A DNA stretch of 64,000 nucleotides from the NCBI RefSeq assembly GCF_001048695.1, contig NZ_CVRB01000001.1:1655724-1719723 (forward strand), given 5' to 3'. This document shows, one piece after another, positions 1-9,305 of the stretch. This DNA is from Neobacillus massiliamazoniensis. GTDB taxonomy: Bacteria; Bacillota; Bacilli; Bacillales; Cytobacillaceae. Within the stretch, counting starts at the first letter, position 1. Each line of letters opens with the position of its first letter. The position numbers and the translations under genes were made by a program. Under the pieces are notes generated by a model. That model was not told the origin of the DNA and did no database searches. It saw nothing but the letters and a program-made list of their open reading frames with translations.

Positions 1-2
1 AT

Positions 3-581
3 ATTAATAATCCGCAATTTATTTATAACATGGCTGATGCTTATGAGGGTTATAATGACGATTTTGATGGAATTCGAATACTTACGATTGGCAGATTAGC
101 TTATGGAAAAGGATACGATATTGCACTGGAGGCTTGTAAAAAGTTAAAAGAAAAAGGAATTAACTTCCGCTGGTATGTTCTGGGAAAGGGTCCTTTAAGA
201 GAGGAAATACAACAATTTATTAAGGAAAATAAATTGGAAAATTACTTTATATTATTAGGGGTTACCGCAAATCCATATCCGTTTATAAAAAACTGTGATA
301 TATATGTCCAAACATCAAGATTTGAAGGATTTGGTTTGGCAATAGCCGAAGCACGGATACTAAATAAGCCTGTGGTAACGACTAGATTCGATACTGTGTT
401 TAATCAAATGATTGATAGGAAAAATGGGCTTGTTGTTGATATGAATGCTGATGCAATTTGTGAAGGAATCATGGAATTAATTCGTAATCAAAATCTTAGA
501 AATAATATAATTGATTTTTTACAGCATGAAAAGAAAGGAAACGTCGAGGAGATTAATAGATTTTATCAATTAATTGGCTAA
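3..581 (+). CDS. GT4 glycosyltransferase, C-terminal part (5' end outside window)
   Basis: The open frame runs in from the left edge with no plausible start; the first ATG in view (30) is internal because the frame is already coding-like before it. The visible 192 residues are the C-terminal nucleotide-sugar-binding half of a GT-B, GT4-type glycosyltransferase. They show ILTIGRL at the domain junction and the EGFGLAIAEA segment that holds the family E-x7-E motif. The protein closely parallels the complete GT4 gene that follows 24 bp downstream, so the two look like tandem paralogues. The sugar donor and acceptor cannot be told. The setting suggests transfer of sugars to a surface polymer on the cytoplasmic side. 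Confidence 0.85.
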   Translation: MNNPQFIYNMADAYEGYNDDFDGIRILTIGRLAYGKGYDIALEACKKLKEKGINFRWYVLGKGPLREEIQQFIKENKLENYFILLGVTANPYPFIKNCDIYVQTSRFEGFGLAIAEARILNKPVVTTRFDTVFNQMIDRKNGLVVDMNADAICEGIMELIRNQNLRNNIIDFLQHEKKGNVEEINRFYQLIG

Positions 582-605
582 TATCATATGAAGGAGTAAG
601 AGTAA

Positions 606-1796
606 ATGAAGAAAAAGATAATCTTTATGCTCATAAATATGAATATTGGGGGCACAGAAAAGGCCTTACTTAACATGATTAATGAATTTCCAAAAGATCA
701 ATATGAAATAACTATTTTTTTATTGGAGGAATACGGCGGTTTTCTAAAGTTTATTCCAGAGGACGTTAAGGTCAAGTATTTTTCAGGGTATCAAAGCATT
801 AAGGATCTTTTAAATCAACCTCAACAAATGATGTCATTACAATTATTAAAAGAGGGGAAAATAGTAAAAGCAATGATAATTTTGTTTTTATATATTATTA
901 CAAAAATATTAAAAGATAGGACTTTATATTTTAAATATATTTTAAGAAAATACCCAATCCTTGATGAGGAATATGATGTTGCTGTAGCTTATGGTGGCCC
1001 AATGGACTTCATAAGCTATTTTGTTATAAAAAAGATAAAAGCAAAAAGGAAAATTCAATGGATTCATTTTGATGTAACAAAAATTGGTTTTAATCGAAAG
1101 TTTGCAGCTAAAATTTATAGAAAATTTCAAAAAATTTTCGTTGTTTCAAAGGAAGGAAAAGAAAAACTGACAAATATATTACCATCATTAGCAGAGAGAA
1201 CAGAGATTTTCCGAAATATTATTTCACCCCAATTAATTAAAACCCAGGCAAAAGAAGGGGAAGGGTTTTGCGATAATTTTATGGGAATAAAAATTTTAAC
1301 TGTTGGAAGATTATCCCTTGAAAAGGGCCAGGATCTTGCGATAAAAGCAATGGCAAAATTAAAACAAGAAGGATTTAATGTCAGATGGTATTGCGTTGGG
1401 GAAGGAAAGTTTAGAAATAAATGTGAAGAGTTAATCGATGAATATAATTTAAAAAATGATTTTATTTTATTAGGCTCTACTCACAATCCGTATCCATATA
1501 TTGAGCAATGCGATATTTATGTACAGCCGTCCAGGCATGAAGGTTTTTGCATAACCCTTGCTGAAGCTAAGTGCTTAGTAAAACCTATTGTTACAACTAA
1601 TTTTACTGGAGCAAAAGAGCAGTTAAATAATTGGAACAACGGATTAATTGTTGGAATTGATGAAAATGAAATCTATAGAGCAATTGTTGAAATTATCACA
1701 AATAATGATTTGCGTAAAAGGTTTTCCCATAATTTACTTATAGAATCTTTTGACTGCAAACAGGAAATAAAAAAAATAATGGATTTTGCAGTCTAA
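606..1796 (+). CDS. GT4 family glycosyltransferase
   Basis: A complete 396-residue GT-B glycosyltransferase. The N-terminus has the glycine-rich NIGGTEKALLNM segment typical of the acceptor-side domain. The C-terminal half has KILTVGRLSLEKGQD followed by PSRHEGFCITLAEAK, the E-x7-E region that binds the nucleotide sugar in GT4 enzymes. A good ribosome site (AAGGAG, 591-596) lies about 9 nt before the ATG. The C-terminal half is clearly paralogous to the truncated gene upstream. Its place ahead of a GT14-like enzyme and glycerophosphotransferase/TagD genes points to wall teichoic acid or capsule decoration. The exact linkage is unknown. Confidence 0.88.
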   Translation: MKKKIIFMLINMNIGGTEKALLNMINEFPKDQYEITIFLLEEYGGFLKFIPEDVKVKYFSGYQSIKDLLNQPQQMMSLQLLKEGKIVKAMIILFLYIITKILKDRTLYFKYILRKYPILDEEYDVAVAYGGPMDFISYFVIKKIKAKRKIQWIHFDVTKIGFNRKFAAKIYRKFQKIFVVSKEGKEKLTNILPSLAERTEIFRNIISPQLIKTQAKEGEGFCDNFMGIKILTVGRLSLEKGQDLAIKAMAKLKQEGFNVRWYCVGEGKFRNKCEELIDEYNLKNDFILLGSTHNPYPYIEQCDIYVQPSRHEGFCITLAEAKCLVKPIVTTNFTGAKEQLNNWNNGLIVGIDENEIYRAIVEIITNNDLRKRFSHNLLIESFDCKQEIKKIMDFAV

Positions 1797-1927
1797 TATT
1801 TTTTATATGGGACTAATACTAGCGAAATGGTAAAAAGTTTCCTAAGCTAAAGGGCAAAAAAAATTCAGGTTTCTTTTATAGGAATTAACGTGAAAAAAAG
1901 GATTAATAAATAAAGGTGGATCGTAAA

Positions 1928-2833
1928 ATGACTCGAATGATGCCAAAAACTGCCTATATTTTACAAATTCATAAAAACCCTGGTCAAGTAAATCAATTTA
2001 TTAAACAAATTATTTCAGAAAATCATGCAGATGTATTTATTCATATTGATAAAAAAAATTATGAAGATCTAACTAGAAAAATTATCAGAAATCCAAGAGT
2101 GAAAATTTTACAAGAAAGCATCGACGTTAAATGGGGGGACATAACTCAAGTTGATGCCACTATTCTCCTATTAAAAGAAGTAATTGCTTCAGGAGTCAAT
2201 TACGATTTTGTTTGCTTTAGAAGCGGGCAAGACTTGTTGGTGAAAAACGGATTTACTGAATTTCTGGGGGAAAACAAAAATAAAATTTTTATGAATGCCT
2301 TTCATGTACGAAAAAAGGAGCCGCATGCAGCCTTTGTAAATGTTAGTTGGCCAAAGATGACAAGAAGATTGTATTTAAACCCATTTCATCCCAATAGAGT
2401 TTTTAGGCGTGCAATTGCCCTGTTATATAGTTTTGGAGTGAATGTGTTGCCAAATAAAAGTCAACTTCCAAAAGATTATTCAATCTATAATGGCTCAAAT
2501 TGGTTCTGTATTCCTCTGGATGTTGCGAACTATATAATAAAATTTTTAGATGAAAACGAGTGGTTTTATGAGGTATTTAAGAATAGTTTGGTTCCAGATG
2601 AATTTTTCTTTCAAACTTTAATTATGAATTCCAAATACAAAGCTGATGTAGTGAATGATAACCTAATGTATATAAAATTTGCCGAGTCATTAAAAGGCCG
2701 AAATAATCCCATTACGTTAACGATGGAACATATTGAAATAATTAAAAAGTCAAATGAATACTTCGCCAGAAAATTTGATGAAAATGTGGATAAAGTTGTA
2801 ATTGAATATTTTACTAATCAGATAAAAATGTAA
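1928..2833 (+). CDS. Core-2/I-branching-type (GT14-like) glycosyltransferase
   Basis: A protein of about 301 residues that begins PKTAYILQIHKNPGQ, goes through VFIHIDKKN and has a central FVCFRSGQDLLVK segment, the pattern of the bacterial Core-2/I-branching (beta-1,6-N-acetylglucosaminyltransferase) family. A strong ribosome site (AAAGGTGGA, 1912-1920) lies 7 nt before ATG 1928, so I prefer that start to GTG 1916, which sits inside the ribosome site. There is no membrane segment; it should act in the cytoplasm on a lipid-linked or nucleotide-activated acceptor. Bacterial members may transfer sugars other than GlcNAc, so the donor is left open. It lies in the surface-glycan cluster. Confidence 0.75.
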   Translation: MTRMMPKTAYILQIHKNPGQVNQFIKQIISENHADVFIHIDKKNYEDLTRKIIRNPRVKILQESIDVKWGDITQVDATILLLKEVIASGVNYDFVCFRSGQDLLVKNGFTEFLGENKNKIFMNAFHVRKKEPHAAFVNVSWPKMTRRLYLNPFHPNRVFRRAIALLYSFGVNVLPNKSQLPKDYSIYNGSNWFCIPLDVANYIIKFLDENEWFYEVFKNSLVPDEFFFQTLIMNSKYKADVVNDNLMYIKFAESLKGRNNPITLTMEHIEIIKKSNEYFARKFDENVDKVVIEYFTNQIKM

Positions 2834-2917
2834 CATATAGCTGGAATTGATTCCGATCTATTGACCAACCAGAAGAATTGAGTTAACTGGAAATTAAATA
2901 ATAAAGGAGTTGATTCA

Positions 2918-4189
2918 ATGGTAAACAACAAAGTAAAAAAATATCTAAAAAATTCCCCAAGATTATACCCAAAATTACAAAGAATTTTTTACATTTTTGT
3001 ATTACTTCCTAAATATAAAATTAAGAAGAGCTTCCTTATTTTTCTAACCCCTTTCTTTATTAAACTACCTATTAAAAATAATAAAATTGTAATGACAAAC
3101 TTTAATGGTAAAGGATATGGGTGTAATCCGAAATATATAGCAGAAGAACTGTTAAGACAAAAGCTAAATTATGATATTGTTTGGGTTTTAAAGAAAGAGT
3201 TAATTGGAAAAGCGAAGATACCTAAAGAAATAAGAATAGTTGAATATGAATCAATAAAACATTTATATGAGTTAGCAACTGCTAGAGTTTGGATTGATAA
3301 TGAAAGAAAGTATTTTTATTCTCCAAAAAGGAAAAAACAATTTTATATCCAAACATATCATGGTGTTGTAGCTTTAAAACAAGTTGAGAAGGATGTAGAA
3401 AAACAACTTCCTGTTAGTTATGTTGATAAGGCCAAAAATGATTCCAAAATGATTGACCTTTTTATAGCAAATAGTAAATTCAATAGTAATTTATACCGAA
3501 GAGCATTTTGGTATGAGGGCGAAGTTCTCGAGGTTGGGGCTCCAAGATGCGAGATTCTAATAAAAGAAAATAAAAATATTTTAGATCAGGTTAGGAATTA
3601 TTTTAATATTACAGAAGGTAAGCGTATTCTACTATATGCTCCAACTTTTAGAGCCAATTCTGATACTAAAGTATATAATGTCGATTTTGAAACATTAATT
3701 CAAACTTTAGAGAAAAAGTATTGTGGAGAATGGATAGTATTAGTTAGATTGCATCCAGATATATCAACAAAAGCTGATTTTTTGGAATACAACTCAAAAA
3801 TACTAAATGCAACAGATTATGATGATATGAATGAATTGCTATCAGCAAGTGATATTTTAATAACCGATTATTCGAGTAGTGTGTTTGAATTTTCTTTCAC
3901 TAAGAAGCCTATCTTTTTATATGCACCAGATATTAAGGAATATATTGAAGAAAGGAATTTTTACTTTGATATTCGCTCTTTGCCATATCCATTAGCTGAG
4001 AATAATAACCAATTACAAACGGTAATAGAAGGATTTGATAAGAGTAGGTATTTAATAGAACTAGATACCTTTTTTAAAAAAATAGGGATATTTGATCCTA
4101 AAGGTGCATCCGCAAAAATCGTTAAAATTATTAACGATGTTGCGAATCAAAACACTGAATTTCCCAATAATATTGAAATATCTGTTTAA
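2918..4189 (+). CDS. CDP-glycerol glycerophosphotransferase (TagB/TagF family)
   Basis: A 423-residue protein of the CDP-glycerol:polyglycerol-phosphate glycerophosphotransferase family, which adds glycerol phosphate from CDP-glycerol to teichoic acid chains at the inner face of the membrane. Landmarks are TYHGV near residue 147, a conserved histidine region, and LITDYSSSVFEF near residues 309-320, which holds the family D-Y-S-S motif. The N-terminus is basic with hydrophobic stretches, consistent with membrane association. A ribosome site AAAGGAG precedes the ATG. Together with the TagD domain protein downstream, which makes CDP-glycerol, it indicates a poly(glycerol phosphate)-containing polymer. 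Whether it is a primase or polymerase cannot be decided from sequence. Confidence 0.88.
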   Translation: MVNNKVKKYLKNSPRLYPKLQRIFYIFVLLPKYKIKKSFLIFLTPFFIKLPIKNNKIVMTNFNGKGYGCNPKYIAEELLRQKLNYDIVWVLKKELIGKAKIPKEIRIVEYESIKHLYELATARVWIDNERKYFYSPKRKKQFYIQTYHGVVALKQVEKDVEKQLPVSYVDKAKNDSKMIDLFIANSKFNSNLYRRAFWYEGEVLEVGAPRCEILIKENKNILDQVRNYFNITEGKRILLYAPTFRANSDTKVYNVDFETLIQTLEKKYCGEWIVLVRLHPDISTKADFLEYNSKILNATDYDDMNELLSASDILITDYSSSVFEFSFTKKPIFLYAPDIKEYIEERNFYFDIRSLPYPLAENNNQLQTVIEGFDKSRYLIELDTFFKKIGIFDPKGASAKIVKIINDVANQNTEFPNNIEISV

Positions 4190-4208
4190 CTGTATGTATT
4201 CATCCTGA

Positions 4209-4331
4209 AGCGAAAAGTTTACCTGGTCCCTGAATAGGGCTTATCACCTCATTAAAGATAAAAAAGTGGTTTTCACAATTCCTGATACTGTAATTGAACC
4301 ATATGACATTTATTATTGGTTAATTGACTAA
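4209..4331 (+). pseudogene. Possible relic of a sugar nucleotidyltransferase gene
   Basis: Between the glycerophosphotransferase and the TagD fusion is a start-less frame of about 40 codons reading SLNRAYHLIKDKKVVFTIPD then TVIEPYDIYYWLID. It looks like a protein core rather than random DNA. The F-x-x-PDTVIEP portion resembles the central strand and loop of sugar-phosphate nucleotidyltransferases. There is no start codon or ribosome site, and stops close it on both sides. It may be the leftover of a deleted nucleotidyltransferase. The assignment is weak. Confidence 0.3.
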
Positions 4332-4360
4332 TAAATTTATTTTTGAAAGTAGTGGTTTAA

Positions 4361-5710
4361 ATGAAAAAAGTTATAACTTATGGTACTTTCGATTTATTGC
4401 ATTATGGTCATATGAATCTTTTGAAAAAAGCAAAGTCTCTTGGGGATTACCTTATTGTAGGTGTTACTACAGAAAATTTTGACATTAATCGAGGTAAACT
4501 AAATGTCCAGCAATCATTAATGGAAAGAATTCAAGCGGTAAAAGATACTGGATTAGTAGATGAAGTAATCCCCGAAGAATATGTTGGACAAAAAATTGAT
4601 GATATTAGAAGGTATGGCGTTGATATTTTTGCAATTGGCTCTGACTGGGAGGGTGAGTTTGATTATTTAAAAAATTTCTGCAAAGTAGTTTATTTGGATC
4701 GGACACAAGGAATTTCTAGTACGCAAATACGCACGGAGTCTCAATTGGTTAGGATGGGGATTGTTGGATACTCTCCAATGGTAGACAAATTTATAGATGA
4801 GAGCAGATACGTAAGCGGTATAGTTGTCACGGGAATTTATCTTGAAGAAGAGGAAACTCTCCCTGAAAAATTACAGGAAAATGGCTTCGAACTGATTACA
4901 AATAATTTCAATAGACTTATTGACACTGTTGACGCAGTCTATGTGATATCAAAACCGGTAAATAGATACGAGTTGGTAAAACAGGCATTATCTCAAGGAA
5001 AAAATGTTCTATGCGAATCTCCCATAACGTTGAACAATAGCCAGGTAAAAGAGTTATTTGAACTAGCAGATAGTAAGCATTGCATATTATTTGAAGCCAT
5101 AAAAACAGCATATGCTCTTGCGTTTTCAAGGTTAGCTCTTTTAATTAAAAGTGGGGAAATAGGAGAAGTAAAATCAGTTGAGGCGACATGTACAAGTTTA
5201 CAATCTAAGAGTAATTGGTTATACAATAAGGAAAGTGGCGGCGGGAGCCTAACTTCATGGGGGCCGATTGCACTTTTACCGATATTTGCAATTTTGGGGA
5301 CTGATTATAAAGAATGTAACTTTGTGTCTTATTATAAAGAAAAACATGGAGTGGATTTGTTTACTAAGATTGATTTAATATATCAAAAAGCTGTAGCATC
5401 TTTAAAAGTAGGAGTCGGGGTAAAATCTGAAGGCGAGTTGATTATATCTGGAACAAAGGCATATATATATGTGCCATCTCCTTGGTGGAAAACAGAATAT
5501 TTTGAAGTAAGATACGAGGATTTCACCAACAACAAAAGATATTTCTACAAGTTAGAGGGAGAAGGGATTCGATATGAGATAGCTGCTTTTTTAAAGTCAA
5601 TACGGACTCAACAAAATAACTTCTATATTGATAAAGATATATCACTCGGCATCAGTGAGATTATGGAGAAGTTTTTTACTAGTAATTATAAAAAAAGTGT
5701 GCTTAACTAA
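4361..5710 (+). CDS. TagD-like glycerol-3-phosphate cytidylyltransferase fused to a Gfo/Idh/MocA-like domain
   Basis: A 449-residue two-domain protein. Residues 1 to about 130 match TagD: GTFDLLHYGH carries the HxGH motif of cytidylyltransferases and RTQGISSTQIR the second signature, so it should make CDP-glycerol from CTP and glycerol-3-phosphate. TagD alone is normally about 130 residues. Residues about 131-449 look like a Gfo/Idh/MocA oxidoreductase: a Rossmann start MGIVGY, KQALSQGKNVLCES, and a C-terminal sheet region. The usual EKP motif with its catalytic lysine reads ESP here, and the dinucleotide loop is poor, so the second domain may not be a working dehydrogenase. The ribosome site is weak. 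It follows the CDP-glycerol-using transferase, its expected consumer. Confidence 0.85.
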   Translation: MKKVITYGTFDLLHYGHMNLLKKAKSLGDYLIVGVTTENFDINRGKLNVQQSLMERIQAVKDTGLVDEVIPEEYVGQKIDDIRRYGVDIFAIGSDWEGEFDYLKNFCKVVYLDRTQGISSTQIRTESQLVRMGIVGYSPMVDKFIDESRYVSGIVVTGIYLEEEETLPEKLQENGFELITNNFNRLIDTVDAVYVISKPVNRYELVKQALSQGKNVLCESPITLNNSQVKELFELADSKHCILFEAIKTAYALAFSRLALLIKSGEIGEVKSVEATCTSLQSKSNWLYNKESGGGSLTSWGPIALLPIFAILGTDYKECNFVSYYKEKHGVDLFTKIDLIYQKAVASLKVGVGVKSEGELIISGTKAYIYVPSPWWKTEYFEVRYEDFTNNKRYFYKLEGEGIRYEIAAFLKSIRTQQNNFYIDKDISLGISEIMEKFFTSNYKKSVLN

Positions 5711-6107
5711 CGCTGATTTAATCTAAAGATGATTACGTAAATAAGAGAATAATTTAAATTCGTTTAAGGTCCAATGGTTTAACTTATTCAGATATAGGTA
5801 CCAAATTCGGAAAAGTCTAAAGAGCGGATATGTTTTTTAGAGTAGACAATAAAAGTTTAGGGCTATTGATGAAGATGTAATTTATAAATTTTAGTGGTAG
5901 CTGCATGCCCGGATGGTATTTTAGTTGCTGATAGAGCTTCAAGTCCGAAAATAAAGGATCGAACCAAATTATAGTAAAAATTAGAAAAGCAGTGGTGTAG
6001 GGGAGGCGGAGGTTTTTGGCCTCCCTCTATCTTAATATTTTTTAAAAAAGTACACTGACTATCTAGGAAAAAATATTATAGCATTTGTTTACTCCCTCTT
6101 TTAACAA
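5711..6107. other. Intergenic region at the end of the glycan cluster
   Basis: There is no convincing gene in these 397 nt. A short stretch near 5760-5820 can be read as LRSNGLTYSDIGTKFGK, which looks like a helix-turn-helix remnant, but stops interrupt it. The only clear structure is the hairpin at 6001-6025. The two flanking genes converge here. Confidence 0.5.
6001..6050 (+). terminator. Probable terminator of the glycan cluster
   Basis: GGGAGGC (6001-6007) pairs with GCCTCCC (6019-6025) across an 11-nt loop. A T-rich stretch with TTTTTT follows about 20 nt later. The stem is GC-rich, but the T run does not follow at once, so termination may be weak. Confidence 0.5.
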
Positions 6108-6971
6108 TTATAATCGAAACACCGTAATCTCCGGCCGACAAAACAACCGAAACGCTAACCCAGTGGTCCCTATTCCACGATTCACATACAAAGACATTTT
6201 CCTTTCGCCAACCTGATAGAGTCCGTCGGAATATTTTTGGGCAAGCTCCTGTCTAATAATCGGACCATAAAAAGGAATCCGAACCTGCCCACCATGAGAA
6301 TGTCCTGAAAACTGGGCACTAATCGGATGCAAGATACTTTCATCCGCTATATCAGGTTCATGTGCCAATAACAGAACACAATCTTGCTCGGTTAATCCTT
6401 TGACAGCTTTTTTGATATTGGGATTCCCATACATCATGTCGTCGATGCCGGCAATATAAAGGCGTTGCTGGTTTGACTCGATAAAATCATGACTATTTTC
6501 CAACACCTTGAATTGTGAACGTTGGAAAACTTGAATAACTTTATCCTTCGTGTAAAAATCATGATTCCCAATCACTGCCCATTTTCCTCCGCGAATCCCC
6601 TTCAATGATTGAAGTAATGGAATAGCAGCTTCTGGTTCATTGTTTCCAATCTGGATGAGATCTCCCGTAAAAAAAATAACATCTGGTTTCAACCCGTTTA
6701 TCATCTTAATAACGGGTTGAAAATCTTCGACTCCATAATGAAAACCTAAATGAACATCACTGAATTGAACAATTTTCCATCCTTCAAACGCTTTAGGAAG
6801 GTTGTTTATTTTCAACTGAACTTCTTTTATTTGATACCAAAATCGTTCTACCTTAAATGAGTATGTTCCTATCATCATTCCTGCTGCAACTAAGCCTAAA
6901 TACATTTTTCCAGATTTCTTTAAAAAGCTACGACGATTCATCGTCAACTGCTTTGGTGGTGATTCAGCCAT
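6108..6971 (-). CDS. Tat-exported metallophosphoesterase (YkuE-like)
   Basis: A 287-residue calcineurin-like phosphoesterase. Motifs in order are FSDVHLG, FFTGDL, VIGNHDF, AHEPD and FSGHSHGGQVR, the complete set of metal ligands for a binuclear centre. The N-terminus has the twin-arginine sequence NRRSFLKKSG followed by a hydrophobic segment, so it should be exported folded by the Tat system. B. subtilis YkuE is a known Tat-dependent wall-associated enzyme of this type. A ribosome site AAAGGAG lies 6-7 nt before the chosen ATG at 6971. It is transcribed towards the glycan cluster and ends near its terminator. The substrate is not known. Confidence 0.88.
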   Translation of the reverse strand: MAESPPKQLTMNRRSFLKKSGKMYLGLVAAGMMIGTYSFKVERFWYQIKEVQLKINNLPKAFEGWKIVQFSDVHLGFHYGVEDFQPVIKMINGLKPDVIFFTGDLIQIGNNEPEAAIPLLQSLKGIRGGKWAVIGNHDFYTKDKVIQVFQRSQFKVLENSHDFIESNQQRLYIAGIDDMMYGNPNIKKAVKGLTEQDCVLLLAHEPDIADESILHPISAQFSGHSHGGQVRIPFYGPIIRQELAQKYSDGLYQVGERKMSLYVNRGIGTTGLAFRLFCRPEITVFRL

Positions 6972-7110
6972 TCGAAACTCCTTTTAAGGGCTTAAAATCC
7001 ATAGAGGATACAGCAATTTAACCCATACAAACGTTCTATTTAAAGAACATTATATATGATACCATATTGTTCCACAAGTTTTATGAAAGACTGCCATTTA
7101 TCTAAATGCA

Positions 7111-7815
7111 TTATCTATAAAAAAACACCTCTAAATTGTCCTCGCAATCAATCGTTGCTAATAAAACATTGCTTACCTGGGTTTGATGAAGAGTTTTTAC
7201 TCTGTCTAGTAACCATTGTTCCTCTTTGTTGATTTGTTGAAGCCTCTGGGTATTAATCTTACCTTCTTTGATCAAAATCATAGGTAAATCAAATGGCTTA
7301 GTTTTCAATTGATAAGTGGAAGGAGTGATGGGGTCAAATTGTGGATCCAAAAAAATAGACATTTTTCCATCCGATTCCCATAGGGCCAACGCTACTTTTT
7401 TTACATCCTCTATTTTTTCTTTCCTTAACTCTGACAATAAATAATCAAGTGTAATTCGTGCCTTCCTTAGCGCTTTATAGTTAATTTCTCCGTCTTTTAT
7501 GAGCAACATAGGGGCTGGATCGGTAAATTTTCGCAGCCACTCCCATTTTAAACTTAGTAAAATACCTGAAATATATAAAACGGCAATTACAAGGGTAGTT
7601 ATAATAGAACCATCCATGCCGATAGTTGGGTCAGACAATGGATGGGCAATGATGTTTCCTAGCATTAAGGCCACCACAAAATCAAGCAATCGTAATTGGG
7701 ATAACGACCGCTGTCCCATGAATTTTGCTGTCATTACCATAATGAAAAAGGTGACGACTGCTCTCATGATCCAATCAAAATTGGATAATGTTTCATTACC
7801 ATAGAAAAAATGCAT
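7111..7815 (-). CDS. DUF421 (YetF/YcaP-family) membrane protein
   Basis: About 234 residues. Three hydrophobic segments near the N-terminus contain AKFMGQRSLSQLRLLDFVVALMLGN cut short here as FMGQRSLSQLRLLDFV, the signature of DUF421 proteins, with a soluble C-terminal domain that carries LIKDGEINYKALRKARIT. I start at ATG 7815, which has AAGGA about 10 nt upstream; the alternative GTG at 7824 would sit one base after that ribosome site. Family members occur in several copies in Bacillus and have been linked to spore and envelope traits, but the biochemical role is unknown. It stands alone between two other minus-strand genes. Confidence 0.85.
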   Translation of the reverse strand: MHFFYGNETLSNFDWIMRAVVTFFIMVMTAKFMGQRSLSQLRLLDFVVALMLGNIIAHPLSDPTIGMDGSIITTLVIAVLYISGILLSLKWEWLRKFTDPAPMLLIKDGEINYKALRKARITLDYLLSELRKEKIEDVKKVALALWESDGKMSIFLDPQFDPITPSTYQLKTKPFDLPMILIKEGKINTQRLQQINKEEQWLLDRVKTLHQTQVSNVLLATIDCEDNLEVFFYR

Positions 7816-7953
7816 TGAGGACACATCCTTAATCTGAATAATTTTCCTTTGAATTATTATTACCCTTTTTCGACTATGTTAAATTTGTTGTAAAATCATA
7901 ATGTTGCTGAAGACCAAATCTAGGAAATCAAGCAGGTGCTGCATCACAACCAA

Positions 7954-7988
7954 AAAAAAGCCGGAATAAGCTTGTTCCGGCTTTTTTT
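7954..7988 (-). terminator. Bidirectional rho-independent terminator
   Basis: A perfect hairpin with AAAAAAGCCGGAA on the left and TTCCGGCTTTTTT on the right around an 8-nt loop, with A and T runs on either side. It lies just after the lactonase stop, read on the minus strand, and separates that gene from the DUF421 gene. Confidence 0.88.
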
Positions 7989-8096
7989 GACACCATTACC
8001 TCTATGATCACTTTATTGCAAAAAATTCAAGATTATTTGCTAATCCTATGAATTTTTCGTGAATACAGTTAAAACATTAAAACGGAAGAAACTCGT

Positions 8097-9155
8097 TTAA
8101 TAATGTAAAAATTTCACACACACAGGATAAGGGACAGTAATATCTGACTGCAGCAATGTAAGCTTTCCGGTTTCTTCATCCCTGGCATATAAAACAAGAT
8201 TATGTGATTCCTGATTGGAGGCAACCACAAATTTCCCCGATGGGTCGATTGAAAAATCCCTCGGCCAATCTCCTTCTGAGGAAACAAGCTCTACAAAGCT
8301 TAGCTTACCGCTCTCATTATCCACTTTAAAAACCGCAATACTATTATGTCCCCGGTTCCCTGCATAAACAAACCGACCATCAGCGGACAGATGGATGGCG
8401 CTTCCCTGATTATTTTCCTTAAAATCTTCTGGCAGAGTAGAAATATACTGCTTAGCTGTAAAATGACCATCTACCTCATCATACGTCAGAAAGATCACTT
8501 CAGAACTAAACTCTGTCATCACATAAGCGAACCGACCATTTGGATGGAAAGCAATATGCCTCGGGCCGCTGCCTGGAGGGGTGGTTAAACGATTCACTTC
8601 GCTTAAAGTACTATCCTGGTTCAGTTTATAGGTGATGATAGAATCAATCCCCAATTCAACTGCTACAACATATTTTTCATCAGGGGTAACCCCTGCAAAA
8701 TGAGTGTGTGCCTTTTCTTGTCTTGGATCAGGACCGGACCCTTCATGCTTAATAATAGAAGTAGGGGGTAATATAGAACTGGTGTTAGTATCTAGTACAT
8801 AAGATTCCACTGTCCCTCGATGATAATTGGCGCTGAACAGGAATTTATTTTCATGGCCAATACTTACATGGCAAGGTGACGGACCTGGTGAAAGCTGAGA
8901 ATTGATAAGATTCAATTCTCCTCTATTTTCAATAGTAAAAGAGGCAACTCCTCCTTCTGCTCCCTCTTTCATTACAGAGTAAAGGTAACGGTTGTCTTTG
9001 CTGATATTTATGTATGTAGGGTTTTCCAGTTCAGCAGCTATCTTTATATCTGTTATTTTGGCAGTAGCTGTTTCAAGTACAAAAGAATAGATACCTTTAC
9101 TTTCTCCTTTCGTATACGTTCCAATATATCCGGTAAATTTTTTGGCTGTCGTCAT
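8097..9155 (-). CDS. pgl: Lactonase-family seven-bladed beta-propeller (6-phosphogluconolactonase type)
   Basis: A 352-residue protein of the cytoplasmic lactonase/beta-propeller family (PF10282 type), to which E. coli Pgl and Bacillus YkgB belong. These hydrolyse 6-phosphogluconolactone in the oxidative pentose phosphate pathway. It begins with KFTGYIGTYTKGESKGIYSF, the usual first blade, and repeats G-x-G-PRHIAFHPNGRFAYV-like blade strands. The length is normal for the family. A strong AGGAGG lies 7-8 nt before ATG 9155. It is a single gene closed by the hairpin at 7954-7988. Some members of this fold act on other lactones, so the symbol is by family. Confidence 0.82.
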   Translation of the reverse strand: MTTAKKFTGYIGTYTKGESKGIYSFVLETATAKITDIKIAAELENPTYINISKDNRYLYSVMKEGAEGGVASFTIENRGELNLINSQLSPGPSPCHVSIGHENKFLFSANYHRGTVESYVLDTNTSSILPPTSIIKHEGSGPDPRQEKAHTHFAGVTPDEKYVVAVELGIDSIITYKLNQDSTLSEVNRLTTPPGSGPRHIAFHPNGRFAYVMTEFSSEVIFLTYDEVDGHFTAKQYISTLPEDFKENNQGSAIHLSADGRFVYAGNRGHNSIAVFKVDNESGKLSFVELVSSEGDWPRDFSIDPSGKFVVASNQESHNLVLYARDEETGKLTLLQSDITVPYPVCVKFLHY

Positions 9156-9305
9156 GATCTTTCCTCCTCAGTAAAAATTAATTATTATTTTATCATAATT
9201 CAATTTGAATCTTACTATTTGCTTAAATCAATAAGTTTTGTAATATTGATAGTAGCTAGGACAGTCATTTTGGCTGATATACGTTAAATAAAAGGGAGTT
9301 CGAAT

